DNA of 64,000 bases from Marinobacterium alkalitolerans (GCF_017776525.1 NZ_JACVEW010000006.1:1-64000), one strand, 5' to 3'; shown: positions 53,332 through 63,053, counted from the stretch's first letter. Made by a program: numbers and translations. Notes: generated by a model from the letters alone, not told the origin.

Positions 53332-54561
53332 ATGAAACATTCTTTCAGGGTCTTGCTTCAGACGCTAGCAATCAGCTTCAGCCTGACATTAATGGCCAAC
53401 CTGGCCCATGCCATCGCCGTTGAAGCGACAGGGCAAGCCCCATACTCTGGAGAGGACCCCGGTCTGTCGCGCCAAGAGGCGCTGGAGCGTGCCATGCAGC
53501 AGGCATCTATTCGTGCCTCCTCCTGGCTCAGTTCCACACGCCAGGTACGTGATGGGATTATTGAAGTCGATACGCTCAGGCTGCGCAGCCTGGGTCAGGT
53601 CAGCAATGTGCGCGTGATCGATGAAGAGATTCGCAACGGACAGATCAGCGTGACCATCATTGCCGACGTTGACATCGCTCAGGGCTGCAAGGACAGCCAG
53701 CCGGAAACGGCGTATCACAAATCACTGGCCGTCACCCACTTCCCGCTGGAGCGCCCCGGCGATGCCCGCAACGGCCAGCTGCAGGACATTCAGCAATCTT
53801 TTGCCACCCTGCTGGCATATGAGCTGCGCCGCAGCAGCAGTTTCAATGCAATTGACGCCGGCGAATTGAACATTATCGGAGCCCCTCAGCTGGCCCCGGT
53901 CAAGCGCCTGCCGGAAGGCACCCTTACTACCGTGCTGAACGACAGCGAGCAGCACAACGTTCAGTACCTGGTCAGTGGCGTTATTCGCAGCCTGGCCCCT
54001 CACCATCCGACCGGTCCACGTGAACCCAACGTGCTGATTGACCTCTACCGCCAGGCCGATGTGCAAGAGCGCTTCGACAAACGGGATTTTGTGCTGGACC
54101 TGTTTATCCACGATGCCCTCACCGGTCACCTCAAACACCAGCAGCGTTACCACATGAGCGCTGACTGGGACGCCGACAGCCATGCCGCCGTCGGTTTTGG
54201 TACGCCAACCTTCTGGCGCCAGCCATTTGGGCAGCAGATGCGCTCCGTTATTCGCGCTGTCAGCAACGATATCCAGCTGCAGCTGGCCTGTGAGCCCTTC
54301 CGCGCACGCATCGTCCGCACCCGCGACAACCAGGTCTGGATCAACGCCGGTGCCCAGGATGGCCTGGCAGAAGGGGATCGCCTGAGCGTGTATCGACGCT
54401 TCACCCAGTATGGGCTCGACGGGGAGACCCGCCTTGAACTGGAAAACACCGGCTACAGCCTCACACTGGACAATCTTCAGCCCAACATGAGCCGAGGCAC
54501 GCTTGAACTGCCGGCAGCAGGCCTGAACATCCAGCGTGACGATATTGTAATCGCGCACTAG
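53332..54561 (+). CDS. flgT: Flagellar assembly protein FlgT (H-ring component)
   Basis: A 409-residue periplasmic protein with a signal peptide (cleavage near AHA, about residue 27). The N-terminal FlgT domain (about 28-115: EATGQAP, RQEALERAMQQASIRASSWLSSTRQVRDG) is followed by a middle Tol/Pal-like domain and a C-terminal domain (about 325-409: RARIVRTRDNQVWINAGAQDGLAEGDRLSVYRR). In Vibrio FlgT builds the H ring around the LP ring, needed for polar sheathed motors. It is grouped here with flgP-like and LysM genes. Confidence 0.85.
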   Translation: MKHSFRVLLQTLAISFSLTLMANLAHAIAVEATGQAPYSGEDPGLSRQEALERAMQQASIRASSWLSSTRQVRDGIIEVDTLRLRSLGQVSNVRVIDEEIRNGQISVTIIADVDIAQGCKDSQPETAYHKSLAVTHFPLERPGDARNGQLQDIQQSFATLLAYELRRSSSFNAIDAGELNIIGAPQLAPVKRLPEGTLTTVLNDSEQHNVQYLVSGVIRSLAPHHPTGPREPNVLIDLYRQADVQERFDKRDFVLDLFIHDALTGHLKHQQRYHMSADWDADSHAAVGFGTPTFWRQPFGQQMRSVIRAVSNDIQLQLACEPFRARIVRTRDNQVWINAGAQDGLAEGDRLSVYRRFTQYGLDGETRLELENTGYSLTLDNLQPNMSRGTLELPAAGLNIQRDDIVIAH

Positions 54562-54609
54562 GCCGCTTAATCTTGCGCTTTTGCCGGATGTTTAAGGAGT
54601 ATACCCCCC

Positions 54610-54804
54610 ATGCAGAGCGAACTCTTTGTTGAGCTGGAAGGAAAAATTGAGGGATTGATCGAAGAGGTCGAACTGCTGCGTCTCGAAATAAGTGAGCTGC
54701 GCGAAGCCAAGTCGGCACTCGAACAGGAGCAGTCTCAGACCGAAGAACAGCTCAAGCGCATGCTGGGCAAGTTTGACCGCCTCAACGACAGCACCAGCCT
54801 GTAA
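54610..54804 (+). CDS. zapB: ZapB-like coiled-coil cell division protein
   Basis: A 64-residue, strongly charged protein that is almost entirely coiled coil (LEGKIEGLIEEVELLRLEIS onward, heptads of Leu/Ile). It resembles ZapB, which bridges FtsZ-ring ZapA to the chromosome terminus. A clear SD (AAGGAG) precedes the ATG. Short coiled coils are easy to over-assign, so the symbol is tentative. It ends convergently to an OmpA-family gene. Confidence 0.6.
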   Translation: MQSELFVELEGKIEGLIEEVELLRLEISELREAKSALEQEQSQTEEQLKRMLGKFDRLNDSTSL

Positions 54805-54816
54805 CAGCCATACCCT

Positions 54817-54843
54817 GCGCGCAGCCCCACCGGAGCTGCGCGC
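54817..54843. terminator. Hairpin between convergent zapB-like and OmpA-family genes
   Basis: GCGCGCAGC and GCTGCGCGC are 9-bp arms around a 9-base loop. No strong T run follows, but the position between two gene ends fits a bidirectional terminator. Confidence 0.5.
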
Positions 54844-54855
54844 TCGCTAGAGTGT

Positions 54856-55512
54856 TTACTGAGTGCCGCGAATCTTGATCTCCACACGGCGGTTCAACGC
54901 ACGCCCTGCATCCGTATCATTGCTGGCCACCGGATAACGCTCACCCAGCCCGCGGGCATCAAGCCTCAGGCTGTTGACACCCACCGAGTTCAGATAGCGC
55001 GCCACGCTGTTGGCACGTCGCTCCGACAGGCGCTGGTTGTACTCGAACGAGCCGGTCGAATCGGTAAAGCCCTCCACCGCTACCTGAGTGCGGTCGAACT
55101 TCATCAACACCTTGGCCACCGAATCCAGTACCGGATAAAACGATGGCGCCACACGATCACTGTCGGTCGCGAAGGTAATGTTGCCGGGCATGATCAGGCG
55201 GATGCTGTCACCGACACGCTCGACTCGCACGCCGGTACCCTCAAGCTCCTGACGCAGCAACATCTCCTGACGGTCCATGTAGTAACCGATACCGCCACCC
55301 AGGGCACCCCCGATCGCAGCACCCGCCAGCGCGCCCTCATTACGGTCGCCCTTATCGGACACGGCCGCCCCCAGAACCGCACCGGCTACGGCCCCGATAC
55401 CTGCACCCTTGGTCGCATTCGAGGTCTTGGACTGCTGGGTGTAGGGGTCAAGGGTGGTACACCCGCCCAGAGTCAATGTGGTGAGGGCTGTCGCCAGAAT
55501 CAGCTTTTTCAT
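54856..55512 (-). CDS. OmpA-family lipoprotein, YiaD-like
   Basis: A 218-residue outer-membrane lipoprotein with lipobox LGGC (Cys18), a glycine-zipper segment (about 37-80, GAGIGAVAGAVLGAAV and GALAGAAIGGALGGG) that may insert in the membrane, and a C-terminal OmpA-like peptidoglycan-binding domain (about 105-215) with VEGFTDSTGSFEYNQRLSERRANSVARYL and NRRVEIKI. It anchors the outer membrane to peptidoglycan. The order lipoprotein-glycine zipper-OmpA matches E. coli YiaD. Confidence 0.85.
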   Translation of the reverse strand: MKKLILATALTTLTLGGCTTLDPYTQQSKTSNATKGAGIGAVAGAVLGAAVSDKGDRNEGALAGAAIGGALGGGIGYYMDRQEMLLRQELEGTGVRVERVGDSIRLIMPGNITFATDSDRVAPSFYPVLDSVAKVLMKFDRTQVAVEGFTDSTGSFEYNQRLSERRANSVARYLNSVGVNSLRLDARGLGERYPVASNDTDAGRALNRRVEIKIRGTQ

Positions 55513-55701
55513 GTTTCCTCCTGAATACCCATGTGCTCCTCGTCGGAAGCGAGATGCCGACTGTTTACCTCAGCATAGCTGAATCCGGGATGAAAAACAG
55601 AACCAATGATCGGCATCAAACAGCGCTTCAACGCTGGCCAGTGGTCACTTCAGGCGATAAAATGCGCTGTTATCCCTAATCGTCATCTGCGTCACCACCC
55701 C

Positions 55702-55707
55702 GAGGAG
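55702..55707 (+). promoter_or_regulatory. Ribosome binding site deciding the fabY TTG start
   Basis: GAGGAG, six bases before the TTG at 55714, picks this start over upstream in-frame codons. Confidence 0.7.
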
Positions 55708-55713
55708 TTTCTC

Positions 55714-57624
55714 TTGTCTCAACTGCCTGTCATTGTCGGTTTTGGTGGTATCAGCCCCGCTGGTCGTACATCTTTTCATCAAGGCTACCGCCGTCTGGTC
55801 ATGGATCGTCTCGATACCGCCAGTCGCGAGGAAATGCTGGTTGACCTTGCCACTCTGACCGGACTGGCCAGTCTTGACGACAGTGGACAATTCAAGCTGG
55901 GTGACGCCCTGATGAGCCGAGACGGACTGGCGGCCGCCATCGAGCAGCAGGTACGTGAGCGTACCCTGATCCGTCGCATTCACCCGGACTGGTTTGATGT
56001 CAACGCGGTCATGTTCAACCGCCCGGCAACCGCAAAACCCGCTGAAGCCCCCCTCACCTTCCGTCTGCGCAACCGCCATTTGCCGCAGGTGATCCCCTCC
56101 AATTGGCAGGTGCGCGATCTGGGCGCCAGTCAATCGGAAGTGACCATCGATGGCAACTGCGACCTGATTTTCCCGGATACCAAGACGGCACTGGTACAAA
56201 GCGCCGGCATGCTGCCAACCGGCTTTGAGCCCGGCAAGCTCTACCAGTCGCGCAACCATCCGCGCGGCTTGCAAATGGCGGTCTATGCCGCATCGGACGC
56301 CCTGCGCTCCATGGGCATCGATTATGACGGACTGCTGGACCGGCTGGCCCCGGATCAGATTGCCGTGTTTGCCAGCAACTCCATTGGTCAGCTGGACGAC
56401 CTGGGCTTTGGCGGCTTGACCAAGTTCCCGGCGCTGGGCAAGCGCACCACCTCCAAGCAGATGCCGCTGGGCTACGCCCAGATGCCAGCCGATTTCATCA
56501 ATGCCTACCTGCTGGGCAACGTGGGCACCACCGGCGGCGCACTGGGCGCCTGTGCCACCTTCCTCTATAACCTGAAGAACGGCGTTGAAGCGATCCGCAG
56601 CGGCCAGTGCAAACTGGTACTGGTTGGTGGCAGTGACGCACCGGTGACCCCCGAGATCATCGAAGGCTTCCGTGCCATGGGCGCACTGGCCGAAGACAAG
56701 CAGCTGATGGCGCTGGACGATCTGGCTGAGCTGGCAGAGGAGCACTACCGCAAGGCCTGCCGACCGTTCGGTAACAACTGCGGCTTCACCATGGGTGAAT
56801 CCAGCCAGTTCCTAGTGCTGATGAGCGACGACCTGGCGCTGGAGCTGGGCGCTGACATTCAAGGCGCCGTAGCCGACGTATTCGTCCACGCCGATGGTCA
56901 CAAGAAGTCAATTTCGGCACCGGGCGTGGGCAACTACATGACACTGGGCAAGGCGGCTTCCCTCGTGGGCACCCTTCTGGGTGAAGAGTCTCTGCGCCAG
57001 CGCAGCTTTGTGCAGGCACATGGCACCAGCACCCCTCAGAACCGGGTCACCGAGTCCCACGTCATCAATGAAACCGCCAAGGCATTTGATATCCCGGCCT
57101 GGACCGTCAGCGCCGTCAAGGCCTACCTGGGCCACTCTCAGGGCACCGCAGGCGGTGATCAGCTGTTCGCCTCTCTGGGCGTATGGAAACACGGTCTGAT
57201 TCCCGGCCTCACCACCACCCCCGAGGTCGCCACGGATGTGCACGGCTCCAACCTGAACCTGCCGCTGCAGCACCTGGAGGTGGGTATCGAAGGGATGGAC
57301 TCGGTGCTGATCAATGCCAAGGGGTTCGGCGGCAACAATGCCAGTGCCGCCGTACTGGCACCGCACGTGGCCGAACAGCTGCTCAGCAAACGTCACGGCG
57401 ATGCGGCCATGACCCAGTGGCGCAAGCGTCGTGAGCAGGTACGGGAACAGGCAGCCGCCTACAACCAGTCGGCCGTCAACGGACAGGCACGCCCGATCTA
57501 CCGCTACGATCACAATGTACTGACCGGTGAAGACCTGCAGATCAGCGCACAGGAAATTCGCCTGCCCGGCTACGCCAAGCCGGTATCACTGAAAGTGGAT
57601 AACCCCTACAAGGACATGTGCTGA
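55714..57624 (+). CDS. fabY: Beta-ketoacyl-ACP synthase FabY
   Basis: A 636-residue ketoacyl synthase, close in length to Pseudomonas FabY (about 634). The start SQLPVIVGFGGISPAGRTSFHQGYRRLVM matches its N-terminus. The active-site Cys lies in GTTGGALGACATFLYNL and the His residues in AHGTSTP and LGHSQGTAGGDQ. FabY starts fatty acid synthesis by condensing acetyl-CoA with malonyl-ACP in Pseudomonas, taking the place of FabH. The start is TTG with a strong SD. Confidence 0.9.
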   Translation: MSQLPVIVGFGGISPAGRTSFHQGYRRLVMDRLDTASREEMLVDLATLTGLASLDDSGQFKLGDALMSRDGLAAAIEQQVRERTLIRRIHPDWFDVNAVMFNRPATAKPAEAPLTFRLRNRHLPQVIPSNWQVRDLGASQSEVTIDGNCDLIFPDTKTALVQSAGMLPTGFEPGKLYQSRNHPRGLQMAVYAASDALRSMGIDYDGLLDRLAPDQIAVFASNSIGQLDDLGFGGLTKFPALGKRTTSKQMPLGYAQMPADFINAYLLGNVGTTGGALGACATFLYNLKNGVEAIRSGQCKLVLVGGSDAPVTPEIIEGFRAMGALAEDKQLMALDDLAELAEEHYRKACRPFGNNCGFTMGESSQFLVLMSDDLALELGADIQGAVADVFVHADGHKKSISAPGVGNYMTLGKAASLVGTLLGEESLRQRSFVQAHGTSTPQNRVTESHVINETAKAFDIPAWTVSAVKAYLGHSQGTAGGDQLFASLGVWKHGLIPGLTTTPEVATDVHGSNLNLPLQHLEVGIEGMDSVLINAKGFGGNNASAAVLAPHVAEQLLSKRHGDAAMTQWRKRREQVREQAAAYNQSAVNGQARPIYRYDHNVLTGEDLQISAQEIRLPGYAKPVSLKVDNPYKDMC

Positions 57625-57640
57625 TCGAAAGGCGTACACA

Positions 57641-57695
57641 GGAAACCCTCCCATTTGCGTCAGCCGTTTCGCTGGCAGGGCGGGCAGGGTTTTCT
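57641..57695 (+). terminator. Imperfect terminator after fabY
   Basis: AGGAAACCCT near the start can pair with AGGGTTTTCT near the end (one G-U). The long loop between them contains more GC pairing, and a short T tract is included. It lies before the small lipoprotein gene. Confidence 0.35.
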
Positions 57696-57736
57696 GTTAC
57701 ACTCGGCCCATTCCAATGAACAAACAGGATGTTGCC

Positions 57737-58126
57737 ATGAAACGTTTGAGCCTGCTGGCCGGGGTAGTAACACTGAGCGGCTGCATGAGTTTGGGTGGCC
57801 TCCAGGGTAACCCGGATGAGCCTTTTTACACGCTGGATACACGCCAGCTGAGCCTGTGCAAGGGCACCTCGCGTACCTGCATGGATCTGTCCTATATCGT
57901 ATCTGTTCGTGCCCGGCTGAAACCGATTGAAAACCTCTACGGCCAGACGGTGTCGGGTCCCAACTACCCATTGACCCTGGCCCGAATGCTGATGAACCCG
58001 CCGGAAGGTGCGTATACTGTTGAGCAAGTCGATGATGATGGTCGCTACATCAGATTGGGTCGCAGCGAGCATACCAAAAGGGTATGGGAAACGCTTGACC
58101 AGGCCATCGACAGCCTTTACGACTGA
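57737..58126 (+). CDS. Small lipoprotein of unknown function
   Basis: A 129-residue protein with a signal peptide and lipobox LSGC (Cys16). The mature part holds YTLDTRQLSLCKGTSRTCMDLSYIVSVRARLKP with two more cysteines that could form a disulfide, and no recognised domain. The ATG at 57737 starts the signal peptide; an in-frame codon seven positions earlier is less likely. Its 3' end overlaps tatD tail to tail by 10 bases. Confidence 0.7.
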   Translation: MKRLSLLAGVVTLSGCMSLGGLQGNPDEPFYTLDTRQLSLCKGTSRTCMDLSYIVSVRARLKPIENLYGQTVSGPNYPLTLARMLMNPPEGAYTVEQVDDDGRYIRLGRSEHTKRVWETLDQAIDSLYD

Positions 58127-58896
58127 CCCGGATCCAGGCCCAGCACCTGTGCCGCATTGGCACAGGTTCGGGTCAACAGCTCTTCCAGCGATATCCCGCG
58201 CAAAGCGGCCAGATGTGCCGCCACCACAGCCACCTGACCAGGCTCGTTTCGCTCTCCCTGATGCCCCTGCAGTGGCATGTCAGGTGCATCCGTTTCCAGC
58301 ACCAGCCACTCCAGCGGCAACTCGGTTGCCAGCCGTTGCAGTTTGCGCGCCCGATCATGGGTGCAGGCACCACCGAAACCGAGTTTAAAGCCCAGCCTGG
58401 CATATTCACGTGCCTGCTGCTCACTGCCGGAGAATGCATGCACAATGCCGGCTCGCGGCAGTTCAGCCCGCCGAAGCTGTTTCAGAACGGCATCATGCGA
58501 CCGAACCGCATGCAGCAGCACCGGCAGATCATGCGCCTTGGCCAGTTGCAGCTGGGCAACCAGAAGTGACTCCTGCTGCCGTACATCCGGCTGACCGGAT
58601 CGAAAGTCCAGCCCGATCTCACCCACCGCCACAACCTCTTGCCGATGAGCTTGCAACGCTTGCTCAAGGGCTGTCAGCGCGGATTCAGGGTCGTGGGAAA
58701 AACAGGGGTGCAGCCCCAGGGCCGGATAAAAACGGGATGAAGCCGCACAGAGATCGAGGACGCGCTGAACGTTATCCACAGTGACAGAGGGGACGATGAT
58801 CGCCCCTACCCCAGCCTCCAGCGCCCGCTCGATGACGGCGTCACGGTCGGTATCGAAGTCGGGGAAGTCGAGGTGGCAATGGGTATCAATCAGCAT
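58117..58896 (-). CDS. TatD-family metal-dependent hydrolase (3'-5' DNase)
   Basis: A 259-residue TIM-barrel amidohydrolase-like protein. LIDTHCHLDFPDFD (metal HxH), AVGEIGLDF, HAVRSHDAVLKQLRR, HAFSGSEQQAREYARLG and LVLETDAPDMPLQG give the metal ligands and family signature. Family members are 3'-5' exodeoxyribonucleases. The start MLIDTHCHL is the family N-terminus; the frame continues upstream through a repeat and is not coding there. Paralogs (TatD, YcfH, YjjV) cannot be separated with confidence by eye. Confidence 0.9.
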   Translation of the reverse strand: MLIDTHCHLDFPDFDTDRDAVIERALEAGVGAIIVPSVTVDNVQRVLDLCAASSRFYPALGLHPCFSHDPESALTALEQALQAHRQEVVAVGEIGLDFRSGQPDVRQQESLLVAQLQLAKAHDLPVLLHAVRSHDAVLKQLRRAELPRAGIVHAFSGSEQQAREYARLGFKLGFGGACTHDRARKLQRLATELPLEWLVLETDAPDMPLQGHQGERNEPGQVAVVAAHLAALRGISLEELLTRTCANAAQVLGLDPGQS

Positions 58897-58998
58897 GCTC
58901 AGAGTATGGCATAGAATGCATGCAGTGATGACCACCCTGCCATAGCCACACACCGACACGCCGTTCGCGGCTTTCGCCGCTATACATCCCTGTAGGCT

Positions 58999-59024
58999 CG
59001 ACAGCGCCATCCATGGCGCTGTCG
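58999..59024. repeat. Palindromic intergenic repeat
   Basis: CGACAGCGCCAT and ATGGCGCTGTCG are perfect 12-base arms around CC. They follow TACATCCCTGTAGG and a small GCGGC/GCCGC hairpin just upstream (about 58967-58980). The CATCCCTG...CCATGGCGC combination resembles repeats common between genes of Pseudomonas- and Halomonas-like genomes. It may also help terminate transcription from prfC toward tatD. Confidence 0.55.
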
Positions 59025-59091
59025 GTCGGCCTGGTGGCCATGGCAGGTCTCCCGGAGAGCTGGCCCCGAAATACCGGGGTGCCCGGGGAGA

Positions 59092-60669
59092 TCAGTGCTC
59101 CCGCGTCGCGCGGAAGCGAACCTCGGGCCAGCGCTCTTCCGTCAGGGAGAGGTTGACTCGGGTCGGTGCCAGATAGGTGAGCAGACCTGCGCCATCGTAA
59201 GCCAGGTTCTCATGTGCCTTGCGCTCAAAGTCACCCAGCATCTTCGGGTCATCACACTCGACCCAACGCGCTGTCTGCACACTGATCGGCTCGTAGAGGC
59301 AATCGACCTTGTATTCATCCTTCAGACGGAACACCACTACGTCAAACTGCAGCTGACCCACCGCGCCCAGAATCAGGTCGTTGTTTTTCATCGGCTGGAA
59401 CAGCTGAACGGCACCTTCCTCCGAAAGCTGCTTCAGGCCCTTTTGCAGCTGCTTCATTTTCAGCGGATCGGTGGGCCGTACACGGCGGAACATCTCGGGC
59501 GCAAAGTGCGGGATACCCGTAAACTTCAGTGACTCACCCGCCGTGAACGTATCCCCGATCTGGATGGTGCCGTGGTTGTGCAGGCCAATGATATCGCCCG
59601 ACCAGGCCTCCTCCACGTTCTCACGATCCCCTGCAATAAAGGTCACGGCATCGGCAATGCGTACATCCTTGCCGGTACGTACATGCTTCATCTTCATGCC
59701 ACGGGTGTAGCTGCCGGAGCAGATGCGCATGAAGGCGATGCGGTCACGGTGCTTGGGATCCATGTTCGCCTGAATCTTGAACACGAACCCGCTGAAACCC
59801 GCTTCATCCGCCGAGACTTCACGCGTTTCGGTCGGACGTTGCGGCGGCGCCGGTGCCCACTCGACAAAGTCGTCCAGCATCTCCTTGACGCCAAAGTTGC
59901 CCAGGGCGGTGCCAAAGAAGACGGGCGTCATCTTGCCGGCCAGATAGGCTTCCTGATCCCACTCGTGACAGGCCCCCTTGACCAGCTCGATCTCGTCCAC
60001 GAAATCGTCATACTCGTCCTCAAGTAGCGCGCGGGCTTCGTCCGAGTCCAGCCCCTGAATGCGCTTGTCTTCCGGCAGCTGATGCCCCTGACCCGGGGTA
60101 AACAGGTGGATGGTGTCCGTGTAGAGGTTGTATACACCCTTGAACCACTTGCCCGAGCCGATCGGCCAGTTCACCGGGGCGGCCTCGATCTTCAGCACCT
60201 CTTCAATCTCATCCAGCAACTCGATCGGATCACGAATATCGCGGTCCAGTTTGTTGACGAAGGAGAAGATCGGCGTGTCACGCAGGCGACAAACGTCCAT
60301 CAGCTTGATGGTACGCTCCTCGACACCCTTGGCGCCATCAACCACCATCAGGGCAGAATCAACCGCTGTCAGGGTCCGGTAGGTATCTTCCGAGAAGTCT
60401 TCATGCCCCGGGGTGTCCAGCAGGTTTACGATGCGGTCGTTATAGGGAAACTGCATCACGGACGAGGTAATGGAGATGCCACGCTCCTGCTCCATGCTCA
60501 TCCAGTCGGATGTCGCATGACGATCACTGCCGCGCCCCTTGACGGTCCCCGCCACCTGAATCAACTGCCCCAGCAGGAGCAGCTTCTCGGTAATGGTGGT
60601 CTTACCGGCATCGGGGTGAGAGATGATGGCAAAGGTACGGCGTTTGGCGACTTCCTGGGATATGAACAT
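59092..60669 (-). CDS. prfC: Peptide chain release factor 3
   Basis: A 525-residue translational GTPase that removes RF1/RF2 from the ribosome. The P loop [11 protein letters not shown] (about 17-27), [20 protein letters not shown] (G3), NKLDRD (G4) and the RF3-specific C-terminal region ([21 protein letters not shown]) are present. It starts with ATG and lies upstream of the repeat before tatD. Confidence 0.97.
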   Translation of the reverse strand: MFISQEVAKRRTFAIISHPDAGKTTITEKLLLLGQLIQVAGTVKGRGSDRHATSDWMSMEQERGISITSSVMQFPYNDRIVNLLDTPGHEDFSEDTYRTLTAVDSALMVVDGAKGVEERTIKLMDVCRLRDTPIFSFVNKLDRDIRDPIELLDEIEEVLKIEAAPVNWPIGSGKWFKGVYNLYTDTIHLFTPGQGHQLPEDKRIQGLDSDEARALLEDEYDDFVDEIELVKGACHEWDQEAYLAGKMTPVFFGTALGNFGVKEMLDDFVEWAPAPPQRPTETREVSADEAGFSGFVFKIQANMDPKHRDRIAFMRICSGSYTRGMKMKHVRTGKDVRIADAVTFIAGDRENVEEAWSGDIIGLHNHGTIQIGDTFTAGESLKFTGIPHFAPEMFRRVRPTDPLKMKQLQKGLKQLSEEGAVQLFQPMKNNDLILGAVGQLQFDVVVFRLKDEYKVDCLYEPISVQTARWVECDDPKMLGDFERKAHENLAYDGAGLLTYLAPTRVNLSLTEERWPEVRFRATREH

Positions 60670-60776
60670 GGACTCGGGTCTTACCTTGTGGTCAGAAGCA
60701 GGCTACACCTGCGTGCGCAAATAATCAGCGCACATTATACGCACCGATCAGCCCTGTATAAACCTTACTCAGATGC

Positions 60777-62888
60777 TCAGTCGCCGGTACGGGCGCGGAT
60801 GTCGCGGTTCTGAAATGACTCAATGAAAGCCGCCACACGATCACTGCTCAGCGACTTGCTGTATAGCCACCCCTGCACAGACACGCGGCTGGACTGGATG
60901 ACATGGGCCAGCTGGGTTTCGGTCTCGACGCCTTCTATTACCAGATCAAGCTCCAGCGCATCCGCAAAGCCCAGAATACCGTTAAAGACCTTGGCCCCCT
61001 TGTCACTGTTCAGGGCCAGTACAAAGGAGCGGTCCACTTTAATGGCGTCGATGGAATACTGGCTCAGATAACCCAGAGATGAGTAGCCGGTACCGAAATC
61101 ATCGATATAGACAGCGATACCCTGGCTGCGAATACGGTCGATGTGCCGGCGCACGATATCGGTCCGTGCCGTCAGTGCCTGCTCTGTAATTTCGACCGCC
61201 ATATGGCCACCGGATGCAGTCAGGAGACTGAGCAACTCATCCACCACGCGGGCATCACACAGCCCCTCGGGGGAAAGATTGATACTGACCTTGAAACCAT
61301 AACCCTGACGCGCCCATTCACTGGCCTGGCGACTGGCTTGCGCAGCCACCCACAGATCCAGCGACTTCATCATCCCGCCCTGCTCCAGCTGGGGCATGAA
61401 CTGACCGGGCGACAGCAGCTGGCCATGGGAGTTTTCCGCCCGCACCAGCGCTTCGACACCGGTTACTCTCCCGGAGTGGGGGTCAATTTGTGGCTGATAC
61501 TCCAGCAGAAATTCATAGTCCCCCAGCTCACCCAGCTGATGCTGCAACTGGCGGCGCTGTGTATGCTCTCTCAGCCCTTCCGCAACCGGGTCACGGGAGT
61601 GATATTCAGCTTCTTCAAAACGCCGCGCAAAGAGCGTTTCGATGGAACGAGAAACCGAGTTGCCCACCTCGGCAAAACCGGGCTCCAGCCCCTTGATGAA
61701 GGGCCGGTACACCAGCACACCGGCCGTAAGACAGACAAGCTGAAGCAGAACCGCACCGAAATTCCCGCCCGTGGCCAGATAGGCATTCAGGATAACCGGG
61801 CTGTTAAAAGGCACATCCATAAAGGGGGCCTGTACCCACCCCAGCATGATGGCCGTCTGGCCGATCAGCACATTCAGCACCGGCGCCACCAGGAACGGTA
61901 TCAGCAGACGCGGATTGAAAATGATCGGCAGCCCAAACAGCAGCAGTTCATTCACATTGATCAGGGCAAAGGGAAGGCTGGCCAGCCCCAGGAAACGCAG
62001 ACTTTTGACCCGGGTCGTCAGCAAAATGGCCAACGCCAGTGACAGAGTTGCCCCACTGCCTCCGATGAACACGAAAGCCCCCAGAAAAGCCGTATTCATG
62101 GGATACGTCAGCCCTGACCCACCGGCCATCACCGTGGAGTGGTTCAGGTGCACCGCTTCGTTCAGACCGTCCATCAGCGGCAACAGCGCATGATAGCCAT
62201 GCACCCCGAAAAACCAGAGCACTGAATTGAACAGGCTGTATAAAACTCCGACCCGGTAGGGTTCGTTGGCGGCATCAAAAAACAGGTAATAGTTGATCCA
62301 CTCGGGGTCCGGCAGTGCAAGGATGACGGCAGCGGCCACCATGAGCACAACGCCCCCCATAATGACGCCGGGAATGATGAAGTTCAGCGTTTGCCGCACC
62401 AGCGTACCGGCCCCTTCGTGTCGCACGATCTGACACCAGGGGTAGGAATGCAGCTTGGCCAGTCCCCGTGTTGCCCAGATCGGCAAGATCAGTGCACTGA
62501 GCAGAAAGACCACACGGGCGGCCCCGTTATAGTTTTCCATCAGGTCCGCGACACAGAACAGGAAGACGACGTTCAGGCAGATGATGGGAAGCCGAGGCAG
62601 GTGTGACTGAATGGACACCATGTAGGCGATGGAGGCTGTAATCAGGTAAGGCAGTGCAGCCGTTGTGCGCTCGTGCAGCTGCTGAAACAGCAGTTGCCCT
62701 TCAGGGCTGATATCGGCCAGTTGGAGGCATACCGAAACCAGCAGCAGGGCCGCCGACAGTATCAGGCAAGGCACGATCCCCAGCAGACCATCACGGATAG
62801 CCCGCATGGCTGGCCAGGCTGACAGCCGCTCGACCTGCACCGACAACAGACGCAGCAAACCCTTAACCGATTTGCTCGATCCCGTCAT
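60777..62888 (-). CDS. PTS EIIC-like membrane domain fused to an EAL phosphodiesterase
   Basis: A 703-residue fusion. Residues about 30-400 are an EIIC-type transporter domain of the cellobiose/lactose group with about ten membrane segments, including GVHGYHALLP, the GG-rich segment near 256-280 and INVNELLLFGLPIIFNP (310-326), which carries the conserved substrate Glu. Residues about 455-700 form a complete EAL domain: E479 (GVEALVR), N537, E566/E569, D596-D597 (DDFGTGYSS), K617, E652, Q672. It should hydrolyse cyclic di-GMP, possibly under control of sugar binding at the membrane. No EIIA or EIIB part is present. Confidence 0.87.
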   Translation of the reverse strand: MTGSSKSVKGLLRLLSVQVERLSAWPAMRAIRDGLLGIVPCLILSAALLLVSVCLQLADISPEGQLLFQQLHERTTAALPYLITASIAYMVSIQSHLPRLPIICLNVVFLFCVADLMENYNGAARVVFLLSALILPIWATRGLAKLHSYPWCQIVRHEGAGTLVRQTLNFIIPGVIMGGVVLMVAAAVILALPDPEWINYYLFFDAANEPYRVGVLYSLFNSVLWFFGVHGYHALLPLMDGLNEAVHLNHSTVMAGGSGLTYPMNTAFLGAFVFIGGSGATLSLALAILLTTRVKSLRFLGLASLPFALINVNELLLFGLPIIFNPRLLIPFLVAPVLNVLIGQTAIMLGWVQAPFMDVPFNSPVILNAYLATGGNFGAVLLQLVCLTAGVLVYRPFIKGLEPGFAEVGNSVSRSIETLFARRFEEAEYHSRDPVAEGLREHTQRRQLQHQLGELGDYEFLLEYQPQIDPHSGRVTGVEALVRAENSHGQLLSPGQFMPQLEQGGMMKSLDLWVAAQASRQASEWARQGYGFKVSINLSPEGLCDARVVDELLSLLTASGGHMAVEITEQALTARTDIVRRHIDRIRSQGIAVYIDDFGTGYSSLGYLSQYSIDAIKVDRSFVLALNSDKGAKVFNGILGFADALELDLVIEGVETETQLAHVIQSSRVSVQGWLYSKSLSSDRVAAFIESFQNRDIRARTGD

Positions 62889-63053
62889 ATCCCAAAATTC
62901 CTGATCCGAAACGGGCGGAGGCTTGCCCGCGATACGTCATGCGTACGCCGGTGATTCAGCAGGCTTCAAGCCACGCTTTGTCAGCAGCGCCTGATTTCAT
63001 ATTGGCACAGCTTTCGGGATAGCCCAAATCAGTCGGCTGTTTTCGGCAATGGC

